A DNA stretch of 64,000 nt, taken from Limnanthes douglasii subsp. nivea (lineage: Eukaryota; Streptophyta; Magnoliopsida; Brassicales; Limnanthaceae). A program made the position numbers and the translations under genes. Where the stretch lies: NCBI GenBank assembly GCA_036936605.1, contig JAUPFV010000001.1:120288771-120352770 (forward strand). The letters are read 5' to 3'. The notes beneath the pieces were generated by a model that ran no database searches, was not told where the DNA came from, and saw only the letters and a list, made by a program, of their open reading frames with translations. How positions within the stretch are numbered: the first letter of the stretch is position 1; every line of letters starts with the position of its first letter. Shown here one piece after another: positions 1 to 11,444 of this stretch.

Positions 1-760
1 TAACAAAATCAATACATTGATGGTTGGAATGGCCTTAAAATAATTCAATATTGTATTGACGATGCAATCAATTTTATCTATCACCGATGGGGAAACATAT
101 GTAAGTTATTTTTCGTACATACCATTTCTTATTCGGTTCGTATAAACCATATTACACGATTTACATATAATTTATATAAGGTTCTGCGCATATATACAAT
201 CCATTTCTCAATCACTATCATAGATTTTGTATTCATGGCGTAGGTTGGAAAATGATAAGAACACGAATCTAAAGTCAATATTTTACGTAAATCTTACTAC
301 TAAAATACAAAAAAATCCTAACAAAACCAATATTTGGAACCTACAATAATTTACCATGCATATACGACATAATTAGTTTTATCCATCGTCGATAAGTAAG
401 TAAGATTTTACATATACCATTTCTTATTTGTTTTACATCAACCATATCACACGTTATAGATATAATATAAGGTTTCACACGTATAGTATAATATATTTTG
501 CAAACATTGTCTTAGATTTTTATATTCCTAACCTAAGTTGGGAAATGATAAAAATAAGCATCTAAAGTAAATAATTCACGTAAATCTTGCTATCACGAGA
601 TAAAAATAATACATGAGTCCTAACTAAACCAATATATTAGTGGTTGAAATAGCCTAAAATAATATATCACTGATTTGGCAAGATAATTAGTTTTATTTAT
701 AACATATATGACGAAATAATTTATTTAATTTACTATTTTGATACCGTAAATATAATACTA
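1..760. repeat. Diverged tandem repeat, unit about 300-320 bp, cut by the left window edge
   Basis: Three successive blocks begin with nearly the same words: TAACAAAATCAATA at 1, TAACAAAACCAATA at 319 and TAACTAAACCAATA at 621. Inside the first two units the same order of landmarks recurs: a TACCATTTCTTATT box (about 121 and 416), a CATATTACACG/CATATCACACG box, a TTGGGAAATGATAA-like box (about 245 and 538), then ACGTAAATCTT (about 286 and 580). The third unit degenerates after about 700. Spacing is 318 and 302 bp. No coding potential is seen. It looks like the edge of a satellite-like array or the internal repeat of an unrecognised element. Confidence 0.7.
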
Positions 761-1085
761 TGAACCACATTAGTAGTGTAGTATGTGGATTTCACCATAT
801 ATAGATAAATTTCTAGTTTATTCACCAATATAATGAAGCAATATCGTTTTGATTTCACCGCGTCCTAACGATATCCAAGGCATGTGTAAAATGTTTAATA
901 ATTATATTGCGAAACAAAGTGTTTATAATTATGCTTACTTGTGCAAGGAAACTACACCATGTTTGGTAAACGGTAAATAATGTATTTGCGAAATATAACT
1001 AACACATGAGTTACAATTCCTAGCAGAATAAGTTTCGCAAGCGTATTTATACTAGGTATGTACCTCTACTATATAATGTTATCGC

Positions 1086-1163
1086 ATAATATATCTAACA
1101 AGTGAGATGTGAAACCTCGCATTATAATATATCTAACAAATAGCGTGTAAAACCTCGCATTAT
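1086..1163. repeat. Short tandem duplication, two units of about 38 bp
   Basis: The phrase ATAATATATCTAACAA followed by AAACCTCGCATT occurs twice in direct succession. The rest of 761-1221 is AT-rich with no gene or element recognised. Confidence 0.55.
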
Positions 1164-1226
1164 AAGTTGCATAACATAATGATATTGGGTTTCGTAATGT
1201 GTCTATAACGTATTTAGGAATACAAT

Positions 1227-1583
1227 TAGTGTGGATTATTTCTGATTGAGGGTAATTTTGTAAAGTGTTTTGGGAATTTAAGGTCTAAGATGAAATGTAG
1301 AGAGATAATTAAGGTGTGTGCTTGTATTAAATTCTGATCACCCTCATTAATGAAAGAAGTTGGGGTATTTATACTTAATTAATGACCCATGGGCCTTTCA
1401 GGCCAGATTATGGGCTTGTGTCAAGTTTAAGAACCCATTTAGACTAAGAGATGAAAAGACCAATACCTAGCTGACTCATATCCCACTTAATTTACTCAGT
1501 TTGGTCGTATATGGTTATGGTTTTATCCGAACTGCCCTTCGGATAGGTGATATATCTGGTTTCAATTTTATCCGACCTCATGA
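1227..1583 (-). mobile_element. Solo LTR of a Tat-lineage Ty3/gypsy element, target duplication ACAAT
   Basis: Read on the minus strand this 357-bp block matches the LTRs of element 2 (48968-49320 and 58266-58620) along its length. Shared landmarks are GGTCGGAT near the start, the pair CGAAGGGCAGTTCGGAT, AAAGGCCCATGGGTCATTAA, a TATAAATA box, CACACCTTAATTATCTCT, and an end close to ATCCACAC(C)A. The 5 bases before it (1222-1226) and after it (1584-1588) are both ACAAT, the size expected for Ty3 integration. No internal element sequence adjoins it, so it is the product of LTR-LTR recombination. The terminal dinucleotides have drifted from TG..CA. Confidence 0.88.
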
Positions 1584-1588
1584 ACAAT

Positions 1589-4499
1589 GACGATGAGCAT
1601 CATATTATTCCCCATTTATCTGAATTTATAGATCTAAATGTTTTGATACAAAATAGTTGAAAACAATTATATATATTCCATGACAGTTTCTAGTGACGTT
1701 TCTACCTGAGTTGTTATAACAGTGGTTTCTTAGTTTGTGGTAACACCGATATATGAGATAGAAAGAACGACGGTAAACAAAAAGAGAGGAAGACGAAACA
1801 GAGAATAAACTCTAACCCTAGGTCAGAATATATGAGACTTAGAGAAAAATCAAATTATATTCCAAAAAGTCTGACGATAAAAATAGAGTTTATGAGCCTT
1901 TTATAGAAGGGCTTAAAACCCTACGGAAAAATTAAAACTTGTTTCTCACAAAATAAAATAAAGCCTAACCCAATTTCAAAGTGATTGGAGTTGGTTAAGT
2001 ATTTTAAATAAATCCAATAAAAATAGAAAAATGCAGAAACTTCACAGATACGTTATATAAAGACCTTAACGATGGAATTTTGTGCCCCGAACTTCATTAT
2101 CAGGATTCGCCTTCGTGATGTTTTTAAAAATAGTTGGGCTTCTCGACGCGTTTGATTTGAGTGATCGCAGCGCCTAATTCGGATAACAGAGTCCCAAATA
2201 AATCTCGTTTTCGTTTGTACAAAAAGACCATATAGCCATGAGATTATCAAACTACATCAGTTTGATTTTTGAAGTTTTTGATTAGTTTTAATTAGTTTTT
2301 GAGTTGTAGAGCTATTAGTTCCTCAATATAATAAAAATTGATTTTAGAGTTATACGAGTTTTAGAGTTTATTAAGTTTTTTGTGTTACGTAACTATGTTT
2401 AATAAAAACAATGACCGTGGCTATAAATAACTAAAGAAACAATTGTTTTTTAAATTTTTCATTATATGATAATTTTGAAATTAATAAAAGACATGGTTTC
2501 ACCACTACAAATAGTAAATATTATACCATAATTTATTTTATATGTCCAAACCTGGTTGGTCAAGTTTTATCTTTCGATTTTATATGGACAATTGGTTAGA
2601 CTCTAAGTAATATATATATATATATATATAGTTAACTTCAAGAACATTTATCATTATTTGGATGTTATAATTGTGTATCACGATTCTAATGAAACACGAA
2701 CTCAAAAATTATATATATACAATTAAGGTAAAAACCACATACTGTCTGAGAACTACTATATACAATATACAATACCTTTTTAGTATAAACGTTTTTGAAA
2801 ACTAAAATAGACCAATTGGTCTATCAAATTATAATCCATTCACAAATTTATGTTACTCGTCTTAAATTTAACAAACTCATAACGTAAATTATAACAAGTC
2901 TAATTATACTATATTAACTCTATATATATATATTTGAATTTTTTTTTAAAACTATAACAAAAAATCCAAAAAAAATAAATCCAAAAAGAATAAAAGAATT
3001 ATTAATAGAATTAATTGAATCGAGTTTAAATCTAGGTAAAAAAATCATGAATATAGGTTATTTATTGGTAAAAATCTATGTCTACACGTAAAGAGATTTT
3101 GATATGACACATCCATATTGAATTCCACGGTTACCATTCAATATCGTCTTGTCACGTTGATATGTCCTTGTGTGTTGATGTAGATTGTTGATATATATTA
3201 TCCTTAATAAACAATCGATGCATCGACATCACCAAAATCAGAGAAACGAGATTCATGATATATAGATGCTAATGATGATTAAAATTATTTTTTATTGGTA
3301 TATTTTATTTTTAGGTAATCGAAATCAATACACAATTACACATTTAAAAATATTTTTCACACTCATTCACGACTAGTACAGAATATAGTAACCCTAAACT
3401 TGAAGAATGGTTAGAAAGTATGAATATAAGTATATGATACATATTAGTTAAAAGTTTTTATGATGATAAAAAAAATGTGAGTTCTTTGAAATTTTTGTTT
3501 GCTTGCAAGAAATCCGGACTATATAGAAAGAAACTTAAGAAACTTAATGTTAAGAAAAGGAAAAACATGTAAAAAATGATTGTCTGTTTACAATGAAGTC
3601 TTATATAGTCAAAAATAAAAGTGGCTTATAAACTCTAAGAGTTATATGCGGGAAACATAATTACGAGCCTGTATAACTGTTAGAAGGATGTCCGAGAGAA
3701 AGAGAGTTAAAAAAAATATTCGTTATGAAATTGTCTATGACTGTTTCCTATCTAATTTTTATTCAGTTTGAGGAATAATTAACCCATAAACGTATCAAAA
3801 ATACATAATATTTATAAATAAAAATATTAACAATAAAAATTTAATAGAAAAGTTAAACGAGTTGTTTGAAGATAATATTCTCCCGTTTATGATTTAGTTC
3901 ATTTATGAGGTAACAAATTTGAAAAACGATGACCATACTGGTTTTAGATCCATAACTTATTCTTTGTTTGTTTGGACGTCATGATTCATGACCGTATGTG
4001 AGGGAACGACTAATGAGTAAAATTATATCAAACTTGTCTCTGATACTGTATACGGTAGTCGCAAAAAATAAGACTAAGAAATAGAGAGGCTCAAATGCTT
4101 TCATGTAATTTCCGATTTCAAGAACTAGATGTTATTGCTATATATTTGTTCATCCTTGTCAAATGTTTAATTGTATCATCTCTACATTAAATTTAAATGG
4201 CTCGTTAACTTTTTTATAATGTATTTTATCCCTTCTTAGAGAAACAAAAGAGTTTTACATCACTCACGTGAACGACAATCATTTTGTCACTGTAAGTAAA
4301 TTTATAATTTTAGCTGTTTATTAAGTTCATACATGTTGTTTTTTATAATATTGTTAGTTATCAATTTACAGGTTAAGATTAAGCCAAACACACGGATACC
4401 TCTCATACACATTGGTTGGAAACATTTTTGTAGAGACGAGGTTTTTTCCTATATGTATACGATCAGATTTCCAAATATATATACAAGAGTATAGAATAC
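1589..4499. other. AT-rich intergenic DNA, no gene recognised
   Basis: Very AT-rich on both strands with no ORF showing a recognisable domain. A (TA)n run lies near 2610-2631 and smaller TA runs near 2920. The 65-codon reading frame at 2053-2250 (minus) resembles no family I know and is treated as chance. Possibly very old transposon remains, but none can be named. Confidence 0.5.
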
Positions 4500-7400
4500 A
4501 AAATTAAACTAGCTAAATCTCAAGTAATCTATCTTTCAGCTATTGTCTAGGGAAGGATCTTATTGGGAGCATAAATGTAGTACCAATTGGTTAAAAAATG
4601 AGGATAAAAATACATCAAATTTTCATAATTATGTCAAGAAAAGAAGAAAAAAGAATAATATCTATGACACATGGGTTAGAGACTCATGAATGAAGGATCA
4701 ATCTACCTTAGAGAAATCTGGTGAAGAACACTTCAAGTTTTTTATCATCTCCGCTTAATATAAAGGAATCTAAAGAAATCCAAAACATAATTCCAAAACT
4801 CATTTCTAATTTAGATAAAAATATTATATTATGTTACCTTCTGATGAAGATATTTACAACTCAATCAAAATATTGAGCTCTAATAGTGTTGTTAGAGTTG
4901 ATGGCTTTAACACAATTTTTTTTTCCATTTTGTTGGTCTCTTATATCAAACGATCTATGTGCAACAATATTTGATTTCTTCAATGACCACCCTGCTCCTC
5001 AAGAAATATATGCCACTGCAATATTTCTAATACCTAAAGTGGACTCACCTGAAACCTAGAATAAATTTAAGCCGATCAGCTTATGTACCGTGTTCAATAG
5101 AATGATATAAAAAATTACGAATAAAAGATTTAAAGTTCTTCTTCTTAAGATTATATCAGAGGAACAAGGTATCTTTGTAAATGGTATGAATATCCATGAG
5201 AATATCTTGTTAACTCAAAAGTTAACTCATGATTTAAATAGAAAAATAAGAGGTGGCAATGTAATGATTTAAAAATATATGACCAGAGCCTTTGATAAAA
5301 TCTCTTTCAACTTCATTCTAAACCTTTGGAAGCCTTTGGTTTTGATAACAAATTCTTAGACATGATTAAAAAAGAGGTATTAATTCAATTTGGTATTTTA
5401 AAACTATGATAGAGAGCTACATCGGTATTTAAAATTCACCAAATGATTTAGACAAAAATATCATATTTCTCATAGCCTATTTATTATTGTTGAATAATAT
5501 CTAATTAAAGGCCTTCAAATTCTATTTGAAGACAATAAGGAAATGATGTATAAAACAATGAGCTCAATGAACTTAACTTGTTTGGAATTTGTTGATGATT
5601 TCATCGTCTTTGCAAATGGTACCTCTATTAATATCAAGAGGATTAGCATGTTTCTGCAGCGTTATCAAGATAGGTCAAGACAAATAATCAATAAGGACAA
5701 AATTACATTAAGCACATCTTCAAGAATGCTACAAATAAGAATAAAGACAATCGAAATACAAACAATTTTAAACATGGAAGTTTGTCTCTCAAATACCTTG
5801 GTAATTCTATTCACATAAGTAATAAATCATGTCACTTTGATGAGTTGGTAACTAAAATTAGGAAAAGAATTCATGATTGAGATGGTAAACTTCTGTCTTT
5901 TGATGGAAGATTAATCCGAATTGACTCTATGTTGATGAATATACCAACCTATCATCTATAAAGTTGTTTATTACATAAAATAATAATTATTAGAATTGAA
6001 AGGATGTGCAAATGATTCTTGTAGGGATCAATCGATTCTAACCAAGCAATAAAATAGAGAAGATGGTTACAACTATCTAAACCATATGATAAGGACATAT
6101 TAAACATAAGAAGGTTAGAGGATTTGTGAACCTATTTCTCTTACAAACTATGGTTCAAATTCAAGGAACATAAGTCTTTATGGTCAAAATTTATGCATAC
6201 AACATATTTCTCAACTTATCATCCACTTAAAGTTCAAGTTTCAACAAAAGGCTCAAAAATTTGGATAAAGAATATTAAACATAAGAGAAACTGCAGAATG
6301 TTATATCTGATGGCATGTTGGTAGGGGTGACAATGATTTCTAGATGGAGATATGGAGTGATACACACCCAGTTATCTTCCTCACAGATGATACTAACAAT
6401 AATTGGTACCCAGAGGATAAAATAAAAAACTATTGGCATACATGTGGCTAGAATATGAATAAATTGAACTTAGTTGGAGACTTATACTAAATGAAGCTAA
6501 ATAAAATTTAATCAAATTGTCTAATATCAATCAATAGATTATTCAAACTAAAAATATTTAGAACAAAATTAGAAATAAATACCTTACATCTAATATCTTT
6601 TAAAACGTATGGAACAACACTACTCTAGTATAAGTTTTATGGTGGAATTGAACCCTATTTGTTTAGTGTAACATATCTTGGGAAGTCTGGAAATACTTTA
6701 GTGGTTTATTTTGTTTTCAAATAGGTATGCATATCTTTATATTACCTTATTAGAAGCTGGTTTTGGTCTACTAGAAAAAAATCATATTCGAATCATTCTC
6801 CCTCTTATAATCTACTAGGTTATATGGAACTCTATAAATAAATCTAAGCATCAAAAGCAAAATATCACAGTCAAAATTATTTTGAATCATATTAAGTTCA
6901 TCATTTCAAGAATTGATTGTGCTAATTTTCTAAAAAAAGCTTACTCACAAGGAGATACAAAAGCAACCTATGACCTATGATGTTCCCATCATTTAAACAA
7001 AACAAGTAAGGTTATTGCTCTCAAATGGAATCTCCTATCTAGTAACAGAATCATGCTAAATACATATGATTCTTGTAGTTTGACTGGTGAATCTAGTGCT
7101 AGTGGCCTATTAAGAAATAATAAGAGTTATATAATTGCTGCTTTTAGAAGACTTTATGGCAAGCAAACTCTCATTATTGCTAAAATGCATGGCTATTTTA
7201 GATGGACTTCTTATATGTAAAGAAAATAAAATTTATAATCTAGACATCGAGACTGACTCTTTTATGCTCATTGAAATGTTAAAAATAGGAAAAGCCTCAT
7301 GGTATTTGGTCCATGAATCTATTACATACTTATAAGAAGCAAAATCAAACAGTTGATTGACTTGCTAAATGGATTCTCAAGTGCAGAATGAATTAAAACT

Positions 7401-7540
7401 ATAATCAAAATCAGGTTCCTGCTCATCTAAGAGCAATTACTTTATTGTAAATCTTTGGACTAGGATACTTAAGAGTTGATGACTAATAGATTTATTCCAA
7501 TTTCTCTAAACTTATGAAATAAGTAAAGTATTTATAAAGA
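4500..7540 (+). mobile_element. LINE C: decayed, 5'-truncated L1-type retrotransposon of the same family as LINE A
   Basis: Translated fragments in changing frames follow the order of LINE A ORF2. Around 4550-4690 is the linker before the reverse transcriptase (NWLKNEDKNT, then FHNYVKKRRKK). Around 5155-5260 is EEQGIFVNGMNIHENILL, the RT block that reads EEQGGFVKGRCIQDSILL in LINE A. At 5543-5720 lies the catalytic region, with FVDDF at the YADD position. Around 7080-7340 is an RNase H domain (GLLRNN near the start, LDIETDSFMLIEML in the middle), and the ORF ends at about 7483 with LGYLRVDD followed by a stop, matching LINE A (LGYLRFSD). Many stops and frameshifts. Endonuclease and ORF1 are not seen. 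I could not define a target duplication. Confidence 0.85.
5543..5818 (+). pseudogene. Reverse transcriptase catalytic-region fragment of LINE C
   Basis: A 91-codon open stretch containing LTCLEFVDDFIVFANG, which corresponds to ACLTFADDFMVFANG of LINE A; the F-V-D-D block is the LINE catalytic YxDD motif. The following part matches the palm/thumb segment (a tyrosine/glutamine-rich helix, then INKDK where LINE A has INTAKS). Stops lie on both sides, so this is a surviving piece of the decayed LINE C ORF2, not a gene. Confidence 0.8.
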
Positions 7541-8215
7541 TAAAAATGATATCATATTCTATCATTAAAAGTTTACCTCATTCATGTCTGACATCCTTTT
7601 TTTCTTCATTGTTGCTTGTCGAATTCTGAATGATTACAGGACTCTTGGATACAATTACTTCATGCTTTGAATAAGGTTAAAGTATTCATGCATTCACACA
7701 AAAACACAAAAATAAACGAATCATAATATAACTTAAATACACTGTTTCTAACAGTCATCCAAAGTATGTAGTCATACTTGACTTCACCTCTTATCTTATT
7801 GTAGAACTCTGAATTTTGCACGAAACAAAATTCCAACTTCAATAATTAAAGTCCAAGAAAAAAATCACGATAATGACTTGAAGAGTCGACTGGTAGTATT
7901 GAAGATGGAATACTGAAAGGAAGAAAAAATAATAAGAATGGATTGAATCACTTACTCAACCCGTTGAAGAAAATAATATAATAGAAGAATAGTTCTCTCA
8001 TAAAAAACGAATCGAAAGAGGAAAACAAAGAAGATGAAACGATTTACCTTTTCTAAAGAAATTCACAAATTGATTGAAGCTATCTTCAAAATAAAAAAAA
8101 TGAAGTTATTAAATTACTTGACCCCTTTTTATAACTAAGAATTGAAATGAAATTCGAACATTCGCCTTTCCAATATAAAAAAATTTAAACGGTAAAATAT
8201 TAGACTACCGTAACC
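7541..8215. other. Intergenic stretch between LINE C and LINE B, nothing recognised
   Basis: AT-rich with no recognisable domain in six frames. A 60-codon frame at 7660-7842 (minus) has no family resemblance. The last 14 bases before LINE B are the left copy of its target duplication. Confidence 0.45.
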
Positions 8216-8229
8216 AAAGACCATTTAAA
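8216..8229. repeat. Left target-site duplication of LINE B (AAAGACCATTTAAA)
   Basis: The identical 14 bases recur at 15349-15362 directly after the short A-rich tail of LINE B. A 14-bp perfect duplication is typical of target-primed LINE insertion and fixes both ends of the element. Confidence 0.9.
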
Positions 8230-9206
8230 TGAAAAAAAGTTACACAATGCTCTCTCCTCTCTCCTCCAAGTTCTACCCAACGGTAACTTTGAGCAAGCCT
8301 TTCCTTCCTTGAATCCTTCATGGTTGTACTAGGATTTGTGATGATCCAGACCACTTTTATCCAGGCCTTCAACTCTTTTGGCATGTTGCAGTGGCGTCTT
8401 TGGATCATCCTTAGTGACCTGTTTCCCTCTTCATCTCAGGATTCTGGCATGAAGGAATGTTTGTTGGTGTCTCTTGGAAGAGATGTTAGCCATTGCTTCG
8501 AAGTAGAGTTCACCTGTAGTCTTCTTTTTGATCCTTTGGATTGCAGCCCCTCTCACTTGAAGTCTCCAATCCAGTCCATCATCTCCAACCCAAAGGATTT
8601 TCCCAATTCCCATCCTATCTTCAACCGTTTGTCCAACCTGTTCTTAGTTTTTACCATCCCAGTAGTTAATTCTATTCACTGTGGTAAATTCTACTATTTC
8701 TGGTTATCAGTAAAGGGTATGGTTCAAATCCAATTCTCGATTAGATCTTTTGGTCTCTGGCCCAATGGTCACATTGGTATCTGTTACTTGCAGCTAAAGC
8801 AAGTCTATCCGAACCCATATTCCCTCTCTCTCCTATTTCGGGCATCCTGCTGGCTGCCTTTCGAGGACTTTGAATCCTTCAATTGCTTTTGATATTTCAA
8901 GCTTAAGCTCTTTTCCTACCCCCTCTATTCTCTGACCTTCGTACATTACTGTCCCCCTCCCACATCCATAGCAGTAACCAGATATCCATTTCCATATCTT
9001 ACCTTAGCCATAAGCCTGGTCATTCTACTCTACCCTGTCTAATCAAACCAGCCACAAAACTCAAACCTATCCCTAATCCCAAACAACATCTCAAAGCCTA
9101 TTTATCAAACATTAAACCACCCTACCAAGTTCTTCTCATACACTTAACATATCACAATCTTTACCCTATATTCATCAAGAAAATTGCTTACCTCAATCCT
9201 CAGCCA
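8230..9206 (+). other. 5' untranslated leader of LINE B
   Basis: C/T-rich on the plus strand and notably less AT-rich than the flanks. It contains an open frame of 190 codons (8320-8892) without a recognisable domain; in this position it is more likely leader than protein. Such a leader would be expected to carry the internal promoter of a LINE. Confidence 0.55.
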
Positions 9207-11422
9207 ATGGAGTCACCTGCCTCGCTTAGACCGGCTAAACCCTCTGGAAAAGTGGGTTCTTTCTCTCTGATTCATCCGGTTGGATTCTATTCATCGCTAG
9301 CATCTTTTCCCTCTCCTATCTCTCCTCCACATTCTGGTGTCGACCCTCTCTTTGTCCAGCCTAATATCCATGAGGACCTGAGACCCCTCGTAACCATCTT
9401 AGAATCCCCAAGAAGCCTTCATAACATCTCTAACCAGCACGAATCGTACGTTAAGAATGCTTTGGCCCTGGCCAAACACCACATGAAGTCTGGCCAATGG
9501 CACATTATGTTCCAAAATGTGTCGTCGCCGGACCTAAAGTCTTCCCTTCCCTTGCCGACAAGCTCTGTGTGCGAGATGCCCCCTCTGGTTTTCTCCTTGG
9601 CACATGATCCCTCTCCATCGCCTCCTTTGGAAGATCGTCCAGTCGATTCGGGTCTGCTGTTTGTGCCCCATAGCATTTACTCGAACATGGTTGCTACACT
9701 CGAGGAACAACTACCTTCACTCTTAAATCCTGCTAATCCTCATTAGAAGCTCCAAGCTCCCCAAGGACCCAGAATCAATGTTCCTAACCTGGATGTCTCC
9801 AACGTCCGATTCGCTTTTGCCTCGCCGTCGTCGAGTCGCTCGAAGCCTTCAACTGATGTGTCTTCTCAGGGAGCCAATTTTGAGACAGCGAGGTGGGTGA
9901 TTGATTCTCCTCCAGACAGCCTTCACAACCGATTCCACCCCCCCCCCTGACCTTTCCCCTCTTCAAATCTCAGGAAACCCTAGTTCTAAGCAGGTCGATT
10001 CATGCCCCTCTGCTAATTTGGGTCAATCGGTCCCCTCGGGTCAATATACCCCCTTGGGACAAAGTAATCGAGAGCAGCTACTGGGCCTTACGGTTGTTAG
10101 TAGCTCTGGTCCACTAAGTGAAATGGGACAGCAGGGGAAAATCAGTAAATTGGGGCAGCCGTCCTCTGTTTTGGGCCAATCCAACGTTATGGGCAAGTCT
10201 AGTGATTTGGGCCAGCGAGATGTATTAAATTCTTTGGACCAAAGGTCTGGTTTTTTGGGTCGGGCTGCGAAATTTATCGGGCAAACTGAAATTATTTCTC
10301 ATGTTGGGCCTTTGGAAAATAAAGGAAAAGGCTTGCTTGGAGTCGGTTCTACCTACAAACCTTACTTCCTTATTCGGAACTTTGGTAATGGTGGAAAGGG
10401 CCCAAAAGGAAGGAAAATCCTTAACAAATTGGCCCAAATCACAAAACTCCCTCAAAAAGCTCAAACCCTCCATCCACAAACTCTAACTCCTTAAATTCGA
10501 AACCTAAACCGAATGCTCTCTCCACCCCATCCTATGTTAGCATTGTAGCGGGCCGTGTAGACAATCGTTCCCCATTGGTTATTGGGCTTAACCATATGGA
10601 CCATGATGGAGTGGATTTCATATTGAATGAATCGGCAATGGGTCCTCCGGATTTTTGGAAGGCTTGTTTATCGGGGTATTTCCTCACTCAACCCCAAAAT
10701 TTCACTCTCCTCAAAGCCAATGTAGAATCTCTCTAGAGAAAATTTGATCTTAAGGATTTTAAGCCTCTCCCCGAAGGGTATTACCTTTTAAAATTTGAGT
10801 CGGAAGAAATGGCTAAAAAGGTGTTAGATCATGCTCCGTGGCACTTTGGTGGGAATTTGATCATTTAAAAAAATTAGGCCCCTGTTTCCACTCTTATCAA
10901 AGATCCTCTCAAGGAGATTCCTATTTGGGTCAAAGTCTTTAACTTACCTTTGGAACTATGGACGGCGGAGGGATTTAGTAAAATTGGATCGGTCTTGGGA
11001 ACTCCGTTATATGTGGACTATCAAACGGAAAGAATGGAAAAACTCAGTTTTGCATGTATCTGCATTTCGATCGCCGCGGGAGCTGAAATCCGCTCATCTC
11101 TTTCTTTCAAGATAAGTGGCAAGCACATCACAGTGAATTTTGAATATCAAGGGATTCCCCATCAGTGTGCGAATTGTGTCGTTTTTGGTCATTCATCGCG
11201 CCTTTGCAAAAAAAAGTGCCCATTCTAGATTCCACTTCAGATGATTCTGATCCTTCTGAGATTGAGTCAACCCAATCTAGCGGAAAGAAGCTGGATACAC
11301 TTGAGGAAGGAAAGAAGCTGGAAAATGAGGAGGAGGTCGATTCGCCTCCTAAAAGACACCGCCTAACAAAGACTACAACCAAGGGTATTATGGAGTTGTC
11401 CTCCGACAGAACCATCGTCTAG
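9207..11422 (+). pseudogene. LINE B ORF1: DUF4283 and CCHC zinc knuckle nucleic-acid-binding protein, broken
   Basis: The start is ATG 9207 (MESPASLRPAKPSG). The N-terminal part (9207-10494) is rich in S, P, G and Q with repeated GQS-like words and changes frame near 9750-9900. From about 10500 a DUF4283-type domain can be read (SYVSIVAGR, then FWKACLSGYFL, EGYYLLKFES, APWHFGG, IPIWVKVFNLP), with in-frame stops near 10735 and 10867. A CCHC knuckle, CANCVVFGHSSRLC (C-x2-C-x4-H-x4-C), lies at about 11167-11208. An A8 run right after it (about 11208) accompanies a frame change into an acidic, lysine-rich tail that ends at 11422. In plant L1 elements ORF1 coats the RNA and accompanies reverse transcription. 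ORF2 follows after 22 bases. Confidence 0.85.
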
Positions 11423-11444
11423 AGCACTGTAAGAATCCTGATTT

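Noticed and set aside
2053..2250. 65-codon minus-strand frame
   Set aside because: No family resemblance and no supporting signals in AT-rich DNA.
2609..2631. TA dinucleotide run
   Set aside because: Simple microsatellite without further structure.
8320..8892. 190-codon plus-strand frame
   Set aside because: It sits in the leader of LINE B, has no recognisable domain, and a complementary frame is also open there; kept only as 5' leader.
10265..11175. Isolated TGCGAA copies in LINE B (about 10266 and 11167)
   Set aside because: Single chance occurrences in coding sequence, not clustered or paired; they do not extend the MULE motif pattern.
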